From: an uncultured Lachnospiraceae bacterium
Lineage (GTDB): Bacteria; Bacillota; Clostridia; Lachnospirales; Lachnospiraceae
Assembly: GCA_949287925.1 (NCBI GenBank)
Contig: CASEIR010000025.1
Coordinates: 1-40,756, forward strand
Direction: 5' to 3'
Length of the DNA: 40,756 nucleotides
Below, one piece after another: positions 1 to 9,190 of this stretch. Every line of letters begins with the position of its first letter. Within the stretch, counting starts at the first letter, position 1. The translations under genes and the position numbers were made by a program. A model generated the notes under the pieces. It was given only the letters and a program-made list of their open reading frames with translations. It did no database searches and was not told where the DNA came from.

Positions 1-71
1 GGATTCCCGCAGTCTTTACAGAAAGCCGCACTGTCCTCGCAGACAGCGCCGCATTTGGTACAATATTTCAT
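1..71 (-). CDS. Zinc-ribbon protein, N-terminal fragment
   Basis: Only the first 23 codons lie in the window; the gene continues past its left edge. The visible N-terminus carries two CxxC pairs (C4-x2-C7, then C18-x2-C21), with an extra C11 between them. This is the layout of the short zinc-ribbon found at the front of many small Gram-positive membrane or regulatory proteins. The start is supported by a GGAGGAAAC ribosome site about 5 bases upstream on the minus strand. What follows the ribbon cannot be seen, so no function is given. It is transcribed away from the araC-type gene, and the two share the 72-446 intergenic stretch. Confidence 0.7.
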   Translation of the reverse strand, partial: MKYCTKCGAVCEDSAAFCKDCGN

Positions 72-446
72 GAATGTTTCCTCCTCATGTAAGATTTCGT
101 GGATATCATAGCATAGAAGCATTTAGATTACAACAGTAGAAGACCCGGAATTTATCCGGGTCTTCACTGTTGTCGTTATAGTTATCTAAAGGAATGAGAG
201 AGAAAGTGCAGCGCTTAAAGTACAAGCGCTTTTACTTTATGAGGGGGAGATAGTTGAGTTCTTGTTCAACTATCTGAGTCATATTATAAGAGACAAATAT
301 GTCTAAAATATGTGGAATCCATAAAAGAAATCGAAAATTTCTTAAGCTGGAATTAAGAAATGATGATGAAAAAATGATGCTGGCTTGAATATCGGAATAA
401 TTATAGGTATGATAGAAGAAAATGCATGAAGGAAGAAAAGAAATCT
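72..446. other. Hairpin-rich intergenic stretch before the AraC-type gene
   Basis: No convincing gene. It holds four inverted repeats: 131-172 (CAACAGT and GAAGACCCGG arms, 7-base loop), 203-238 (AAAGT and AGCGCTT arms), 248-275 (AGATAGTTGA / TCAACTATCT, perfect 10 bp) and 337-361 (ATTTCTTAA / TTAAGAAAT). None has a clean U-run, so they are not obvious terminators. A 29-codon ATG reading frame at 299-388 lacks a ribosome site and was not called. A promoter for the downstream gene lies at 385-413. Confidence 0.6.
385..413 (+). promoter_or_regulatory. Promoter candidate for the araC-glpK operon
   Basis: TTGAAT (385-390), 17-base spacer, TATGAT (408-413). Transcription would begin near 420. That leaves almost no leader for an ATG at 426 but a normal one for the ATG at 447, which is why the later start was chosen. 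Confidence 0.55.
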
Positions 447-2875
<2,429 letters not shown>

Positions 2876-2876
2876 C

Positions 2877-3038
2877 ATGGAGAAGAAAATAATAACCTGC
2901 ACCGGCTGCCGGAATGCCTGTATTCTGACGGTGGAAACAGAAGATGGCGAGGTGGTGGATGTGGATGGAAATGGATGCATGAGAGGATATGCCATTGCTC
3001 AGAGATTTTTGGATCATCCGTCAGAAATAGAAGAGTAA
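2877..3038 (+). CDS. Stand-alone mini-DUF1667 cysteine protein
   Basis: A 53-residue protein starting one base after the glpK stop, so very probably translated from the same message. It matches only the N-terminal part of the DUF1667 protein encoded at 17406. Both have C8, C11, C15 and C34, i.e. exactly C-x2-C-x3-C-x18-C, followed by a short helix. The C-terminal half of DUF1667 is missing and I see no remnant of it downstream. DUF1667 proteins accompany the GlpA-like dehydrogenase and are thought to take part in its electron transfer. This short form may be an iron-sulfur or zinc accessory to the same pathway; that is inference. Confidence 0.75.
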   Translation: MEKKIITCTGCRNACILTVETEDGEVVDVDGNGCMRGYAIAQRFLDHPSEIEE

Positions 3039-3071
3039 ACTGGAAAGTTGCATAAAATACTGGAATTTTTG

Positions 3072-3100
3072 TGGACATTTCTGGCAAAATATACTAGAAT
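3072..3100 (+). promoter_or_regulatory. Promoter candidate for phosphofructokinase
   Basis: TGGACA (3072-3077), 17-base spacer, TAGAAT (3095-3100). It lies in the only gap between the mini-DUF1667 gene and the kinase, about 45 bases before the start codon. Confidence 0.55.
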
Positions 3101-3144
3101 GGTTCTATCGATGTTATTTGAAGGAAGGAAGGGAATTAAGAATT

Positions 3145-4392
3145 ATGAAGAGAAATGTAATAGTAGGACAGTCTGGCGGACCGACCGCAGCCATTAATTC
3201 CAGCCTTGCAGGCGTGTACCGCACAGCGAAAGACCGCGGAGCGAAGAAGGTATATGGAATGCTTCACGGTGTGCAGGGACTGTTAGAGGAAAAATATATT
3301 GACCTTTCAGATCACATTAAGACAGAACTGGATGCGGAGCTTCTGAAGAGAACGCCGGCTGCGTTCCTTGGTTCCTGCCGGTTTAAGCTGCCCGAGATCC
3401 ATGAGGACCGCGGAGTATATGAGAAGATCTTTGAGATCCTTGACAAGCTGGATATCGAAGCATTTATCTATATCGGTGGAAATGACTCCATGGATACCAT
3501 CAAGAAGCTGTCTGATTATGCAATCATTACCGGACATTCTACCAGATTTATCGGCTGTCCGAAGACTATTGACAACGACCTGGCGCTGACTGATCACACA
3601 CCGGGATATGGCAGTGCAGCTAAGTATATTGGAACTTCCATGAAAGAGATCATCCGTGACGGATTCTGTCTGGAGTATGAAAAAGGAATCGTCACCATCG
3701 TAGAGATTATGGGACGTAACGCAGGATGGCTGACAGGAGCTACCGCTCTTTCCCAGGGCGAGGATTGCGAGGGACCGGATCTGATCTATCTGCCGGAGAT
3801 CCCATTTGACCTGCAGGAATTCAGCGCGAAAGTGAAGAAACTGATTGCGGAAAAACCATCCATCGTTGTTGCGGTGTCCGAAGGTATTCGGATCGCAGAC
3901 GGAACCTATGTGTGTGAATTGGGAAATAGTATCGATTTTGTAGATGCTTTTGGTCATAAACAGTTGTCCGGAACGGCATCTTATCTTGCAAGCTTTATTG
4001 CAGGCGAGCATGGATGCAAGACCCGTGCCATCGAGTTGAGCACACTGCAGCGTTCGGCTTCTCATGCGGCATCCCGTGTAGATATCCTGGAAGCTTACCA
4101 GGTAGGCGGCGCGGCTGTGAAGGCAGCTGACGAAGGAGATTCTGGTAAGATGGTAGTTCTGCAGAGATTGTCTGACGATCCGTATCAGTGCGGAACGGAA
4201 GTGAAGGATGTGCATAAGATTGCTAATGATGAGAAGCTTGTTCCAAGAGAATGGGTGAATAAGGAAGGCACTTATGTGACAAATGAATTCATTTCCTATG
4301 TAAGACCGCTGATTCAGGGTGATGTTTCACCGGTTATGGTAGACGGAATTCCGAGACATCTGTACACACCGAAGGAATTAAGTCACAGATAA
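3145..4392 (+). CDS. 6-phosphofructokinase, probably pyrophosphate-dependent
   Basis: A 415-residue cytoplasmic enzyme converting fructose 6-phosphate to the 1,6-bisphosphate. N-terminal GQSGGPTAAIN binds the phosphoryl donor. The two diagnostic positions read GGNDS (111-115, Asp114) and PKTIDND (139-145, Lys140). In this family Gly at both positions marks ATP enzymes, while Asp plus Lys marks pyrophosphate enzymes (EC 2.7.1.90), which are reversible. The start at 3145 follows AAGGAAGGAAGGG and gives MKRNVIVGQ; a TTG at 3118 would add nine poorly conserved residues. It stands alone with its own promoter and terminator. ATP use cannot be excluded without assay. Confidence 0.9.
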   Translation: MKRNVIVGQSGGPTAAINSSLAGVYRTAKDRGAKKVYGMLHGVQGLLEEKYIDLSDHIKTELDAELLKRTPAAFLGSCRFKLPEIHEDRGVYEKIFEILDKLDIEAFIYIGGNDSMDTIKKLSDYAIITGHSTRFIGCPKTIDNDLALTDHTPGYGSAAKYIGTSMKEIIRDGFCLEYEKGIVTIVEIMGRNAGWLTGATALSQGEDCEGPDLIYLPEIPFDLQEFSAKVKKLIAEKPSIVVAVSEGIRIADGTYVCELGNSIDFVDAFGHKQLSGTASYLASFIAGEHGCKTRAIELSTLQRSASHAASRVDILEAYQVGGAAVKAADEGDSGKMVVLQRLSDDPYQCGTEVKDVHKIANDEKLVPREWVNKEGTYVTNEFISYVRPLIQGDVSPVMVDGIPRHLYTPKELSHR

Positions 4393-4413
4393 TATGTATG
4401 AACGAGATGATAG

Positions 4414-4453
4414 TCTCCCGGGAAGATAAGATTATTCTCCCGGGAGATTTTTT
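4414..4453 (+). terminator. Terminator after phosphofructokinase
   Basis: Perfect 10-bp stem TCTCCCGGGA (4414-4423) / TCCCGGGAGA (4438-4447) followed by six T. Classic intrinsic terminator 21 bases after the stop codon. Confidence 0.92.
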
Positions 4454-4455
4454 AC

Positions 4456-4484
4456 TTGTAATTTAGGGTGAAATCTATTAATAT
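4456..4484 (+). promoter_or_regulatory. Weak promoter candidate for the pseudokinase pair
   Basis: TTGTAA (4456-4461), 17-base spacer, TAATAT (4479-4484), about 100 bases before the TTG start. The region is AT-rich, so chance matches are likely. Confidence 0.3.
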
Positions 4485-4506
4485 ATAAATTATTCTATTT
4501 TTTCTT

Positions 4507-4522
4507 TTTTCTGATCAGAAAA
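4507..4522. repeat. 16-bp perfect palindrome, possible operator
   Basis: TTTTCTGATCAGAAAA reads the same on both strands. It sits in the leader between the candidate promoter and the start of the 4582 gene, the position of a repressor site. No cognate regulator is recognised. Confidence 0.35.
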
Positions 4523-4581
4523 TGAATCCCTAAGACAATAACTGAATCATGAATTCACGCGCAGAAATGAGGTGATAAAAC

Positions 4582-6069
4582 TTGGCACCACAGGAAGGCT
4601 ATGATGTTCTGCGGTTGATCGAGTGCGGCCGGATCTGTTATGTCAGTTCGGAGTATGTAAATGGCAGGCCGCTTGTCTGGCGGTTGAAATACCATCCGAA
4701 TCTGTCGAAAGACCAGCTATTTTCCTGGATCATGCAGCTTACAAAACAGCTGGGGATGATTCACCGGTGCAGGAAGAATCCCTGTTACCGGTATGTGAAT
4801 CCATACAGTATCATTGTATCGGAGGAAGGAGAGCTGTATTTTGCGGATATGGATGCGGGAGCCAATGAAAGTCTGCTCCGGCTTATGCGTAAAAAGTGCA
4901 TCCGGGAGCATTTCCTGCCGCCGGAAGAACCGTACTATCAGAAGACAAGCGTCGCGCTGGACGCATATGGACTGGGGAAGACGATTCAATATCTGCTGGC
5001 ATCCGCGGAGGTGGATCCGCCCCTTACCAGGCGGGAAGAGCGACGGTTGAAAAGAATGATCTCAAAATGTCTGAAAAGAAAGTCTAAGAAACCGATTCAA
5101 AGCATTTCTGAAATTCAAAAATATATCCCTGAACCAATGAGACAAGCGTCTCGCTGTAAAACCATTATTTTCAGAGTTCTCTGTATTACTGTGCTGTTTC
5201 TGTGCGGCCTGGGCGCCGCAGCTTTGCTGTTTTGGAAGCCGGAAAGCGGAGCAAAAGAGCAGAATATATCCGTGCAAAAAGAAACGCAGAAGCCCTTGCG
5301 GGAGGAACGGATCGAAGAATGCCTGGAACTGGCGGCTGCTTATTTCCTGGAAATGGAAAATTATACGAAGACGGTCAGTGTTCTGGAAGGGGTGAGACGG
5401 GAATCAGAGTTTGCCAAAGCCTTTCAGAAGGTTTCGGAAGCGCTGATCGAAGAGAATGCGGCCCGTATGAAAGCGATGCTTCCGGTATATTTGAAACAGA
5501 TGGAAGAATGTCTGGAGTTGGAAGCATATACAGAACGAGAGAAACTGCTTTATCTCCGGTGTATCATTCAGGGGTATGGGATCCTGGATAGCCGGGATGG
5601 GGCGGAAGAGATTCTTCGTCTGGGCGGACTGTGCATGGAAGCGGAAGGGCTTACGGATTCTGACAGACAAAAAGTGCAGATCCGTTTGGCAAGGGCATAT
5701 GAGCTTATAGAAGAAAATGAGCAGGCAGCCGGAATGTACCTGGAAATTCTGGAAACAGAAGAAGAGACGGATAAACGAGAAACTTATTACAAAAAGGCGG
5801 CTATGCTGTACGAAGCCAGCGGAAGAGCGGACATGGCACTGGACGTCTGCGTCCGCGGGATTGAGGACGTCAGGCAATCACAGGATCTGAAGCTGTTGCA
5901 TCTGCAGTTGCTATGTGCAGATCCGGGAACGGAACGGGAACTCTGTGTTCAGATGGTCCGGGAATATCTGCAGGAGGAGCCGGGACTGGAACGTACGGAG
6001 GAATTTAAAAAACTGCAGACGGATTATGGTATCCGGGTGGAAGGAGGAGAAGTATGGGTAGAAGAATAG
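4582..6069 (+). CDS. Membrane pseudokinase with C-terminal helical repeats
   Basis: A 495-residue protein not matched to a named family. Residues ~15-185 resemble the C-lobe of a Ser/Thr protein kinase: hinge-like SSEYVNGRPL (22-31), a catalytic-loop-like RYVNPYSIIV (70-79) where kinases have HRDxKPxNIL, FADMDAG (87-93) in place of DFG, and FLPPE (111-115) like APE. The Gly-rich loop and VAIK lysine of the N-lobe are absent and a stop codon (4576) precedes the start, so it should not be an active kinase. Residues ~194-218 form one membrane segment. The outer ~270 residues are Glu-rich amphipathic helices resembling TPR repeats. The TTG start follows TGAGGTGAT closely. The next gene overlaps by 16 bases. 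The layout pseudokinase-membrane-helical repeats recalls EssB/YukC of type VII secretion, but no other such gene is here. Confidence 0.75.
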   Translation: MAPQEGYDVLRLIECGRICYVSSEYVNGRPLVWRLKYHPNLSKDQLFSWIMQLTKQLGMIHRCRKNPCYRYVNPYSIIVSEEGELYFADMDAGANESLLRLMRKKCIREHFLPPEEPYYQKTSVALDAYGLGKTIQYLLASAEVDPPLTRREERRLKRMISKCLKRKSKKPIQSISEIQKYIPEPMRQASRCKTIIFRVLCITVLFLCGLGAAALLFWKPESGAKEQNISVQKETQKPLREERIEECLELAAAYFLEMENYTKTVSVLEGVRRESEFAKAFQKVSEALIEENAARMKAMLPVYLKQMEECLELEAYTEREKLLYLRCIIQGYGILDSRDGAEEILRLGGLCMEAEGLTDSDRQKVQIRLARAYELIEENEQAAGMYLEILETEEETDKRETYYKKAAMLYEASGRADMALDVCVRGIEDVRQSQDLKLLHLQLLCADPGTERELCVQMVREYLQEEPGLERTEEFKKLQTDYGIRVEGGEVWVEE

Positions 6070-7838
6070 GAAGGCTGGCCGGTTGTGTGATTCTGGTTCT
6101 GCTGTTGTGCATCCCGCAGAATTGGGGCATTCTTACGGCGGTAAAAGCAGAGAATCAGATGGAAATGAAGGAAGAATATTCCGAAGATGAGAAGGGGGAA
6201 GAAGAAAAGGAAGAAGAAAAGGATGAAGAGGAAGACGAAGAGGAAGATCCGCAGGTCGTTCCTTTTCAGGCGCTAATACCTCCGCCGGACGGAGAACATG
6301 GATATTATATAACTGTTCCGGCGGTTACGATTATTCATCAGGGACAGACAGGAGTAACAAAATATCGGGTGACAGATGGAGAGGGGAAGATGACAGAAGG
6401 CTGTCTTAAGGAAGCAGGTGCGCAGACAGTTATTGAGACGGGAGCACTGTCAGAAGGGAAAAATTGTCTGGCAGTATGGATGGAGGATGATACGGGCAGC
6501 CAGCTGGAAGAATACAAACTTGAGCAGGAATTGTGGATTGATACTATTCCGCCATCGATACAGTTGAAAACACAGTATGGCTTCGCATACTGGTATTCTG
6601 GATATGTGGATCTACAGGTTTTTGTCCGGGAAGAGGAGACAGGGAGCAAGGTGGCAGAGGTCCGGTGCAGCGCAGACGGAGAATTGGCAGGAGAAAGCGG
6701 CAAAGATTCCTGTACGTTTCGTATCCGGCAGCTTTCCAAAGATGGCGGCGGTGTGCCGGTTATTGTGACAGCCTCAGATCTGGCGGGAAATCAAAGTCAG
6801 ACTTCCTGTACTTTGTATATCGACGGATATGCGCCGACAGTGTCTTTGGAGGGGTGTCCGGATTCCGGGATTGCGGGCGGACCGGTAGAGGTAAGATGTA
6901 TGGCGTCGGATGAAAATCTGCTGGAGCATCTGGAGGCCAGCGTGGAGTGGGAGGATGTGGATGGAAAGCTGATTCGGACTCAGGTGACAGACTGGCAGGA
7001 TGCAGAAGAGGGAAAACGGGCAGTCCTTTCGCTGAAGGGGGACGGGATTTATCGAATCCGGCTTACCGCAACAGACGCAGCGGGACATGCGGCGGAAGCA
7101 GAAGACAGGGTGCTGGTTGATACCAAGAGCCCGAAGATCCAGTATGTGGAAGCACTACAGGGGAAATATCTGCCTCGGTTTTACTGGGACTTTCGGACAG
7201 AAGAATTGATCCGGGACCGCACCAGTGTGGCGTATATCGTTCACCTGGACGGAGAACTGTATTCTATGGGAACGGTAGTGGAGCGCGAGGGCCAGCATGT
7301 GCTGGAGGTCCATGCTGTGGATGCGGCGGGAAACCAGTCCTCGGCCAGAGCAGAGTTTGTGATCGATCATACACCTCCGGAGGTTATATTTGAAAACCTG
7401 GAAGAAGGAGCAAAATATCCGGAAGCACATACGTTTCAGGTGCGTGTGGCAGACCAGAACGACCAGATTCGTCAGATTACAGTCAATGGAGTAAGGCAGA
7501 AGCTTTCGGAAGCAAAGAGTGTTTATTCTTTTACGGTAGAAGAAGAACAAAATTATGAAGTTGCAGTGCTGGCCCGCGACCTGGCAGGCAACCAGACGGA
7601 AGAACGGATACATTTTCAGGTGATTCCCAGAGAAACGCTGGCCAGGAAAGTGATCCGGCCGGTGGTACAGGCAATCGGTCTTGTCCCGGAACAGGATGTT
7701 ACTTCCGGGCCGGGGGAATCCGCCGGACAGGAGAAGGAGGGAGACAAGGAAGGAATATGGCCTGGAATTATACTGGTGACTGGGATGGCAGCAGCGGTAT
7801 CCTTCTGCGTCCTGGCAAGGCGGAGGAGAAAACTATAA
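6054..7838 (+). CDS. Membrane-anchored Ig-like repeat surface protein
   Basis: A 594-residue exported protein. Residues 1-32 form a signal peptide (Arg-rich start, LVLLLCI core, ending near VKA). Residues ~39-66 are almost entirely Glu, Asp and Lys. Then come several beta-sandwich repeats of the bacterial Ig-like kind, marked by end motifs DLAGN (242-246), DAAGH (341-345), DAAGN (423-427) and DLAGN (509-513) and by linkers such as DTIPPS and DHTPPEV. Residues 568-588 are a membrane segment followed by RRRRKL. There is no LPXTG, so it is held by the membrane rather than by sortase. It starts within the end of the pseudokinase gene behind GGAGGAGAAGT, so the two are translationally coupled and probably act together at the cell surface. 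Function unknown. Confidence 0.8.
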   Translation: MGRRIGRLAGCVILVLLLCIPQNWGILTAVKAENQMEMKEEYSEDEKGEEEKEEEKDEEEDEEEDPQVVPFQALIPPPDGEHGYYITVPAVTIIHQGQTGVTKYRVTDGEGKMTEGCLKEAGAQTVIETGALSEGKNCLAVWMEDDTGSQLEEYKLEQELWIDTIPPSIQLKTQYGFAYWYSGYVDLQVFVREEETGSKVAEVRCSADGELAGESGKDSCTFRIRQLSKDGGGVPVIVTASDLAGNQSQTSCTLYIDGYAPTVSLEGCPDSGIAGGPVEVRCMASDENLLEHLEASVEWEDVDGKLIRTQVTDWQDAEEGKRAVLSLKGDGIYRIRLTATDAAGHAAEAEDRVLVDTKSPKIQYVEALQGKYLPRFYWDFRTEELIRDRTSVAYIVHLDGELYSMGTVVEREGQHVLEVHAVDAAGNQSSARAEFVIDHTPPEVIFENLEEGAKYPEAHTFQVRVADQNDQIRQITVNGVRQKLSEAKSVYSFTVEEEQNYEVAVLARDLAGNQTEERIHFQVIPRETLARKVIRPVVQAIGLVPEQDVTSGPGESAGQEKEGDKEGIWPGIILVTGMAAAVSFCVLARRRRKL

Positions 7839-7874
7839 TATACAAGATCCTTGAAGATTTATACAAATACGTTA

Positions 7875-7903
7875 TTGCGGAGAAGCGTTAATGTGTGTAT
7901 AAT
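7875..7903 (+). promoter_or_regulatory. Promoter of ald
   Basis: TTGCGG (7875-7880), 17-base spacer, perfect TATAAT (7898-7903). It leaves a leader of about 85 bases before the start codon, in which I recognise no riboswitch. Confidence 0.7.
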
Positions 7904-7993
7904 ATACTCATTGTGTTTTAGCATAGTCTTGGCGTCTCTGTCTGGCTTACAGGGGTGCGGGCATGAATATATATACAAAAAGAGGTATGAATG

Positions 7994-9160
7994 ATGAAAG
8001 TAGGTATTTTGAAGGACATTAAGGTAGGCGAAAACCGCGTCATTGCGACGCCGGTGGAGGTTTCCAGTCTGAAGGCAGACGGGCATGAGGTGCTGGTTCA
8101 AAGGGGAGCCGGGGCAAGAGCCGGGTTCCCGGATGAAAAGTATGAAAAGGCAGGAGCTGTGCTGGCGGATACGGCGGCAGAGATCTATGGGATCTGTGAT
8201 TTTGTGGCAAAAGTAAAGGAATTCGAACCGTCAGAGTATGAAATGCTCCGGGAAGGGCAGATCGTATTCACTTGTATTCATCCGGCGGCCCACCCGGAGG
8301 AGGTACAGGTACTTCTGGATAAGAAGGTGATTGCGTTTACAGCAGAAGATTCTCACAGATATGGTTCCCCCAACTGTGAAGCGGCAGGAAAACAGGGCGC
8401 GTTGATGGGTCTGGAATCCATGCTGACCATTAACGGAGGAAAAGGAAAATTTGTCAGCGGCCTGGGAGCAGCTCCGGGGATGAAGGTATTGATTCTGGGG
8501 GGCGGTACGGTAGGACAGGCAGCACTTTCAGTCCTTCATGCGCTGGGAGCCTGGGTGACTGTGGCAGATATTAATATCGGGCTTTTGCGCAGCCTGCAGA
8601 GTCAGTACAATCAGACCATCAATACCATGATTTCCAGCAGAGAGAATATTGCGGCTATTCTTCCGGAGACGGATATGATCCTGAACTGTGTGAAATGGCC
8701 CAAGGGAAATACAGAATATCTGGTGACCAGAGAGATGGTAAGATCTATGGAGCCAGGCTCTGTTCTGGTGGATATCAGCAATGATGACCAGGGAGCTATA
8801 GAAACCTTCCATGAAACAACCCACGAAGATCCTAGATACGTGGAGGAAGGCGTGGTACATTATTGTGTCAGCAACATTCCGGGGGCTATTGCTAATTCTA
8901 CTTCGGTGGCTTATGCGGCGTCGGTGCTGCCACATTTCCGCAGTATTTTGAAAAATGGGGTGGCAGAGGCCTGCGCTCGCGATGGTTTTCTGAGAAGAAG
9001 CCTTACGACATACAAGGGATATCTCACCCATGAAGAGACCAGCGCGCTGCAGAACCGACCCTGGATCCGTCCGGAGGATATCCTGGGAATCGCAGACCGT
9101 AGTCTGGATCCGGCGCCGCCGGCAACTGTTACACGTTCTGAGAATTATATTCAGTTATAA
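7994..9160 (+). CDS. ald: Alanine dehydrogenase
   Basis: NAD-linked interconversion of L-alanine with pyruvate plus ammonia, cytoplasmic. The 388-residue length is near the family norm. N-terminal MKVGILKDIKVGENRV contains the substrate Arg15. AKVKEF carries the Lys of the KVKEP motif and TCIHPAA the catalytic His. GGGTVGQAAL is the Rossmann NAD loop, and DISNDDQGA supplies the active-site Asp equivalent to D270 of known enzymes; HYCVSNIPGA follows. Several of these motifs are diverged (KEF for KEP, DDQGA for DQGG), so a related amino acid dehydrogenase is possible. GAGG lies 8 bases before the ATG at 7994; the adjacent ATG at 7991 is an alternative. It appears co-transcribed with the antiporter 30 bases downstream. 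Confidence 0.88.
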   Translation: MKVGILKDIKVGENRVIATPVEVSSLKADGHEVLVQRGAGARAGFPDEKYEKAGAVLADTAAEIYGICDFVAKVKEFEPSEYEMLREGQIVFTCIHPAAHPEEVQVLLDKKVIAFTAEDSHRYGSPNCEAAGKQGALMGLESMLTINGGKGKFVSGLGAAPGMKVLILGGGTVGQAALSVLHALGAWVTVADINIGLLRSLQSQYNQTINTMISSRENIAAILPETDMILNCVKWPKGNTEYLVTREMVRSMEPGSVLVDISNDDQGAIETFHETTHEDPRYVEEGVVHYCVSNIPGAIANSTSVAYAASVLPHFRSILKNGVAEACARDGFLRRSLTTYKGYLTHEETSALQNRPWIRPEDILGIADRSLDPAPPATVTRSENYIQL

Positions 9161-9190
9161 AAATACGAATGAGAGGAAAGGGAGAATAGA

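Noticed and set aside
299-388. 29-codon ATG frame in the intergenic stretch before the AraC gene
   Set aside because: No ribosome site, ends within the promoter of the next gene, and the composition is unremarkable.
3307-4215. 302-codon open frame on the minus strand across the phosphofructokinase gene
   Set aside because: Fully antisense to a clear enzyme gene, no ribosome site, and a low-complexity Cys/Ser/His-rich translation unlike any family.
4582-7838. Naming the pseudokinase pair as a type VII secretion system
   Set aside because: Only the domain layout of one protein suggests it; there is no EssC ATPase, WXG100 substrate or EsaA-like gene in the window.
7904-7993. Possible riboswitch or leader ORF in front of ald
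   Set aside because: The leader has no fold or motif I recognise; a short ATG frame from 7963 simply overlaps the ald start in another frame.
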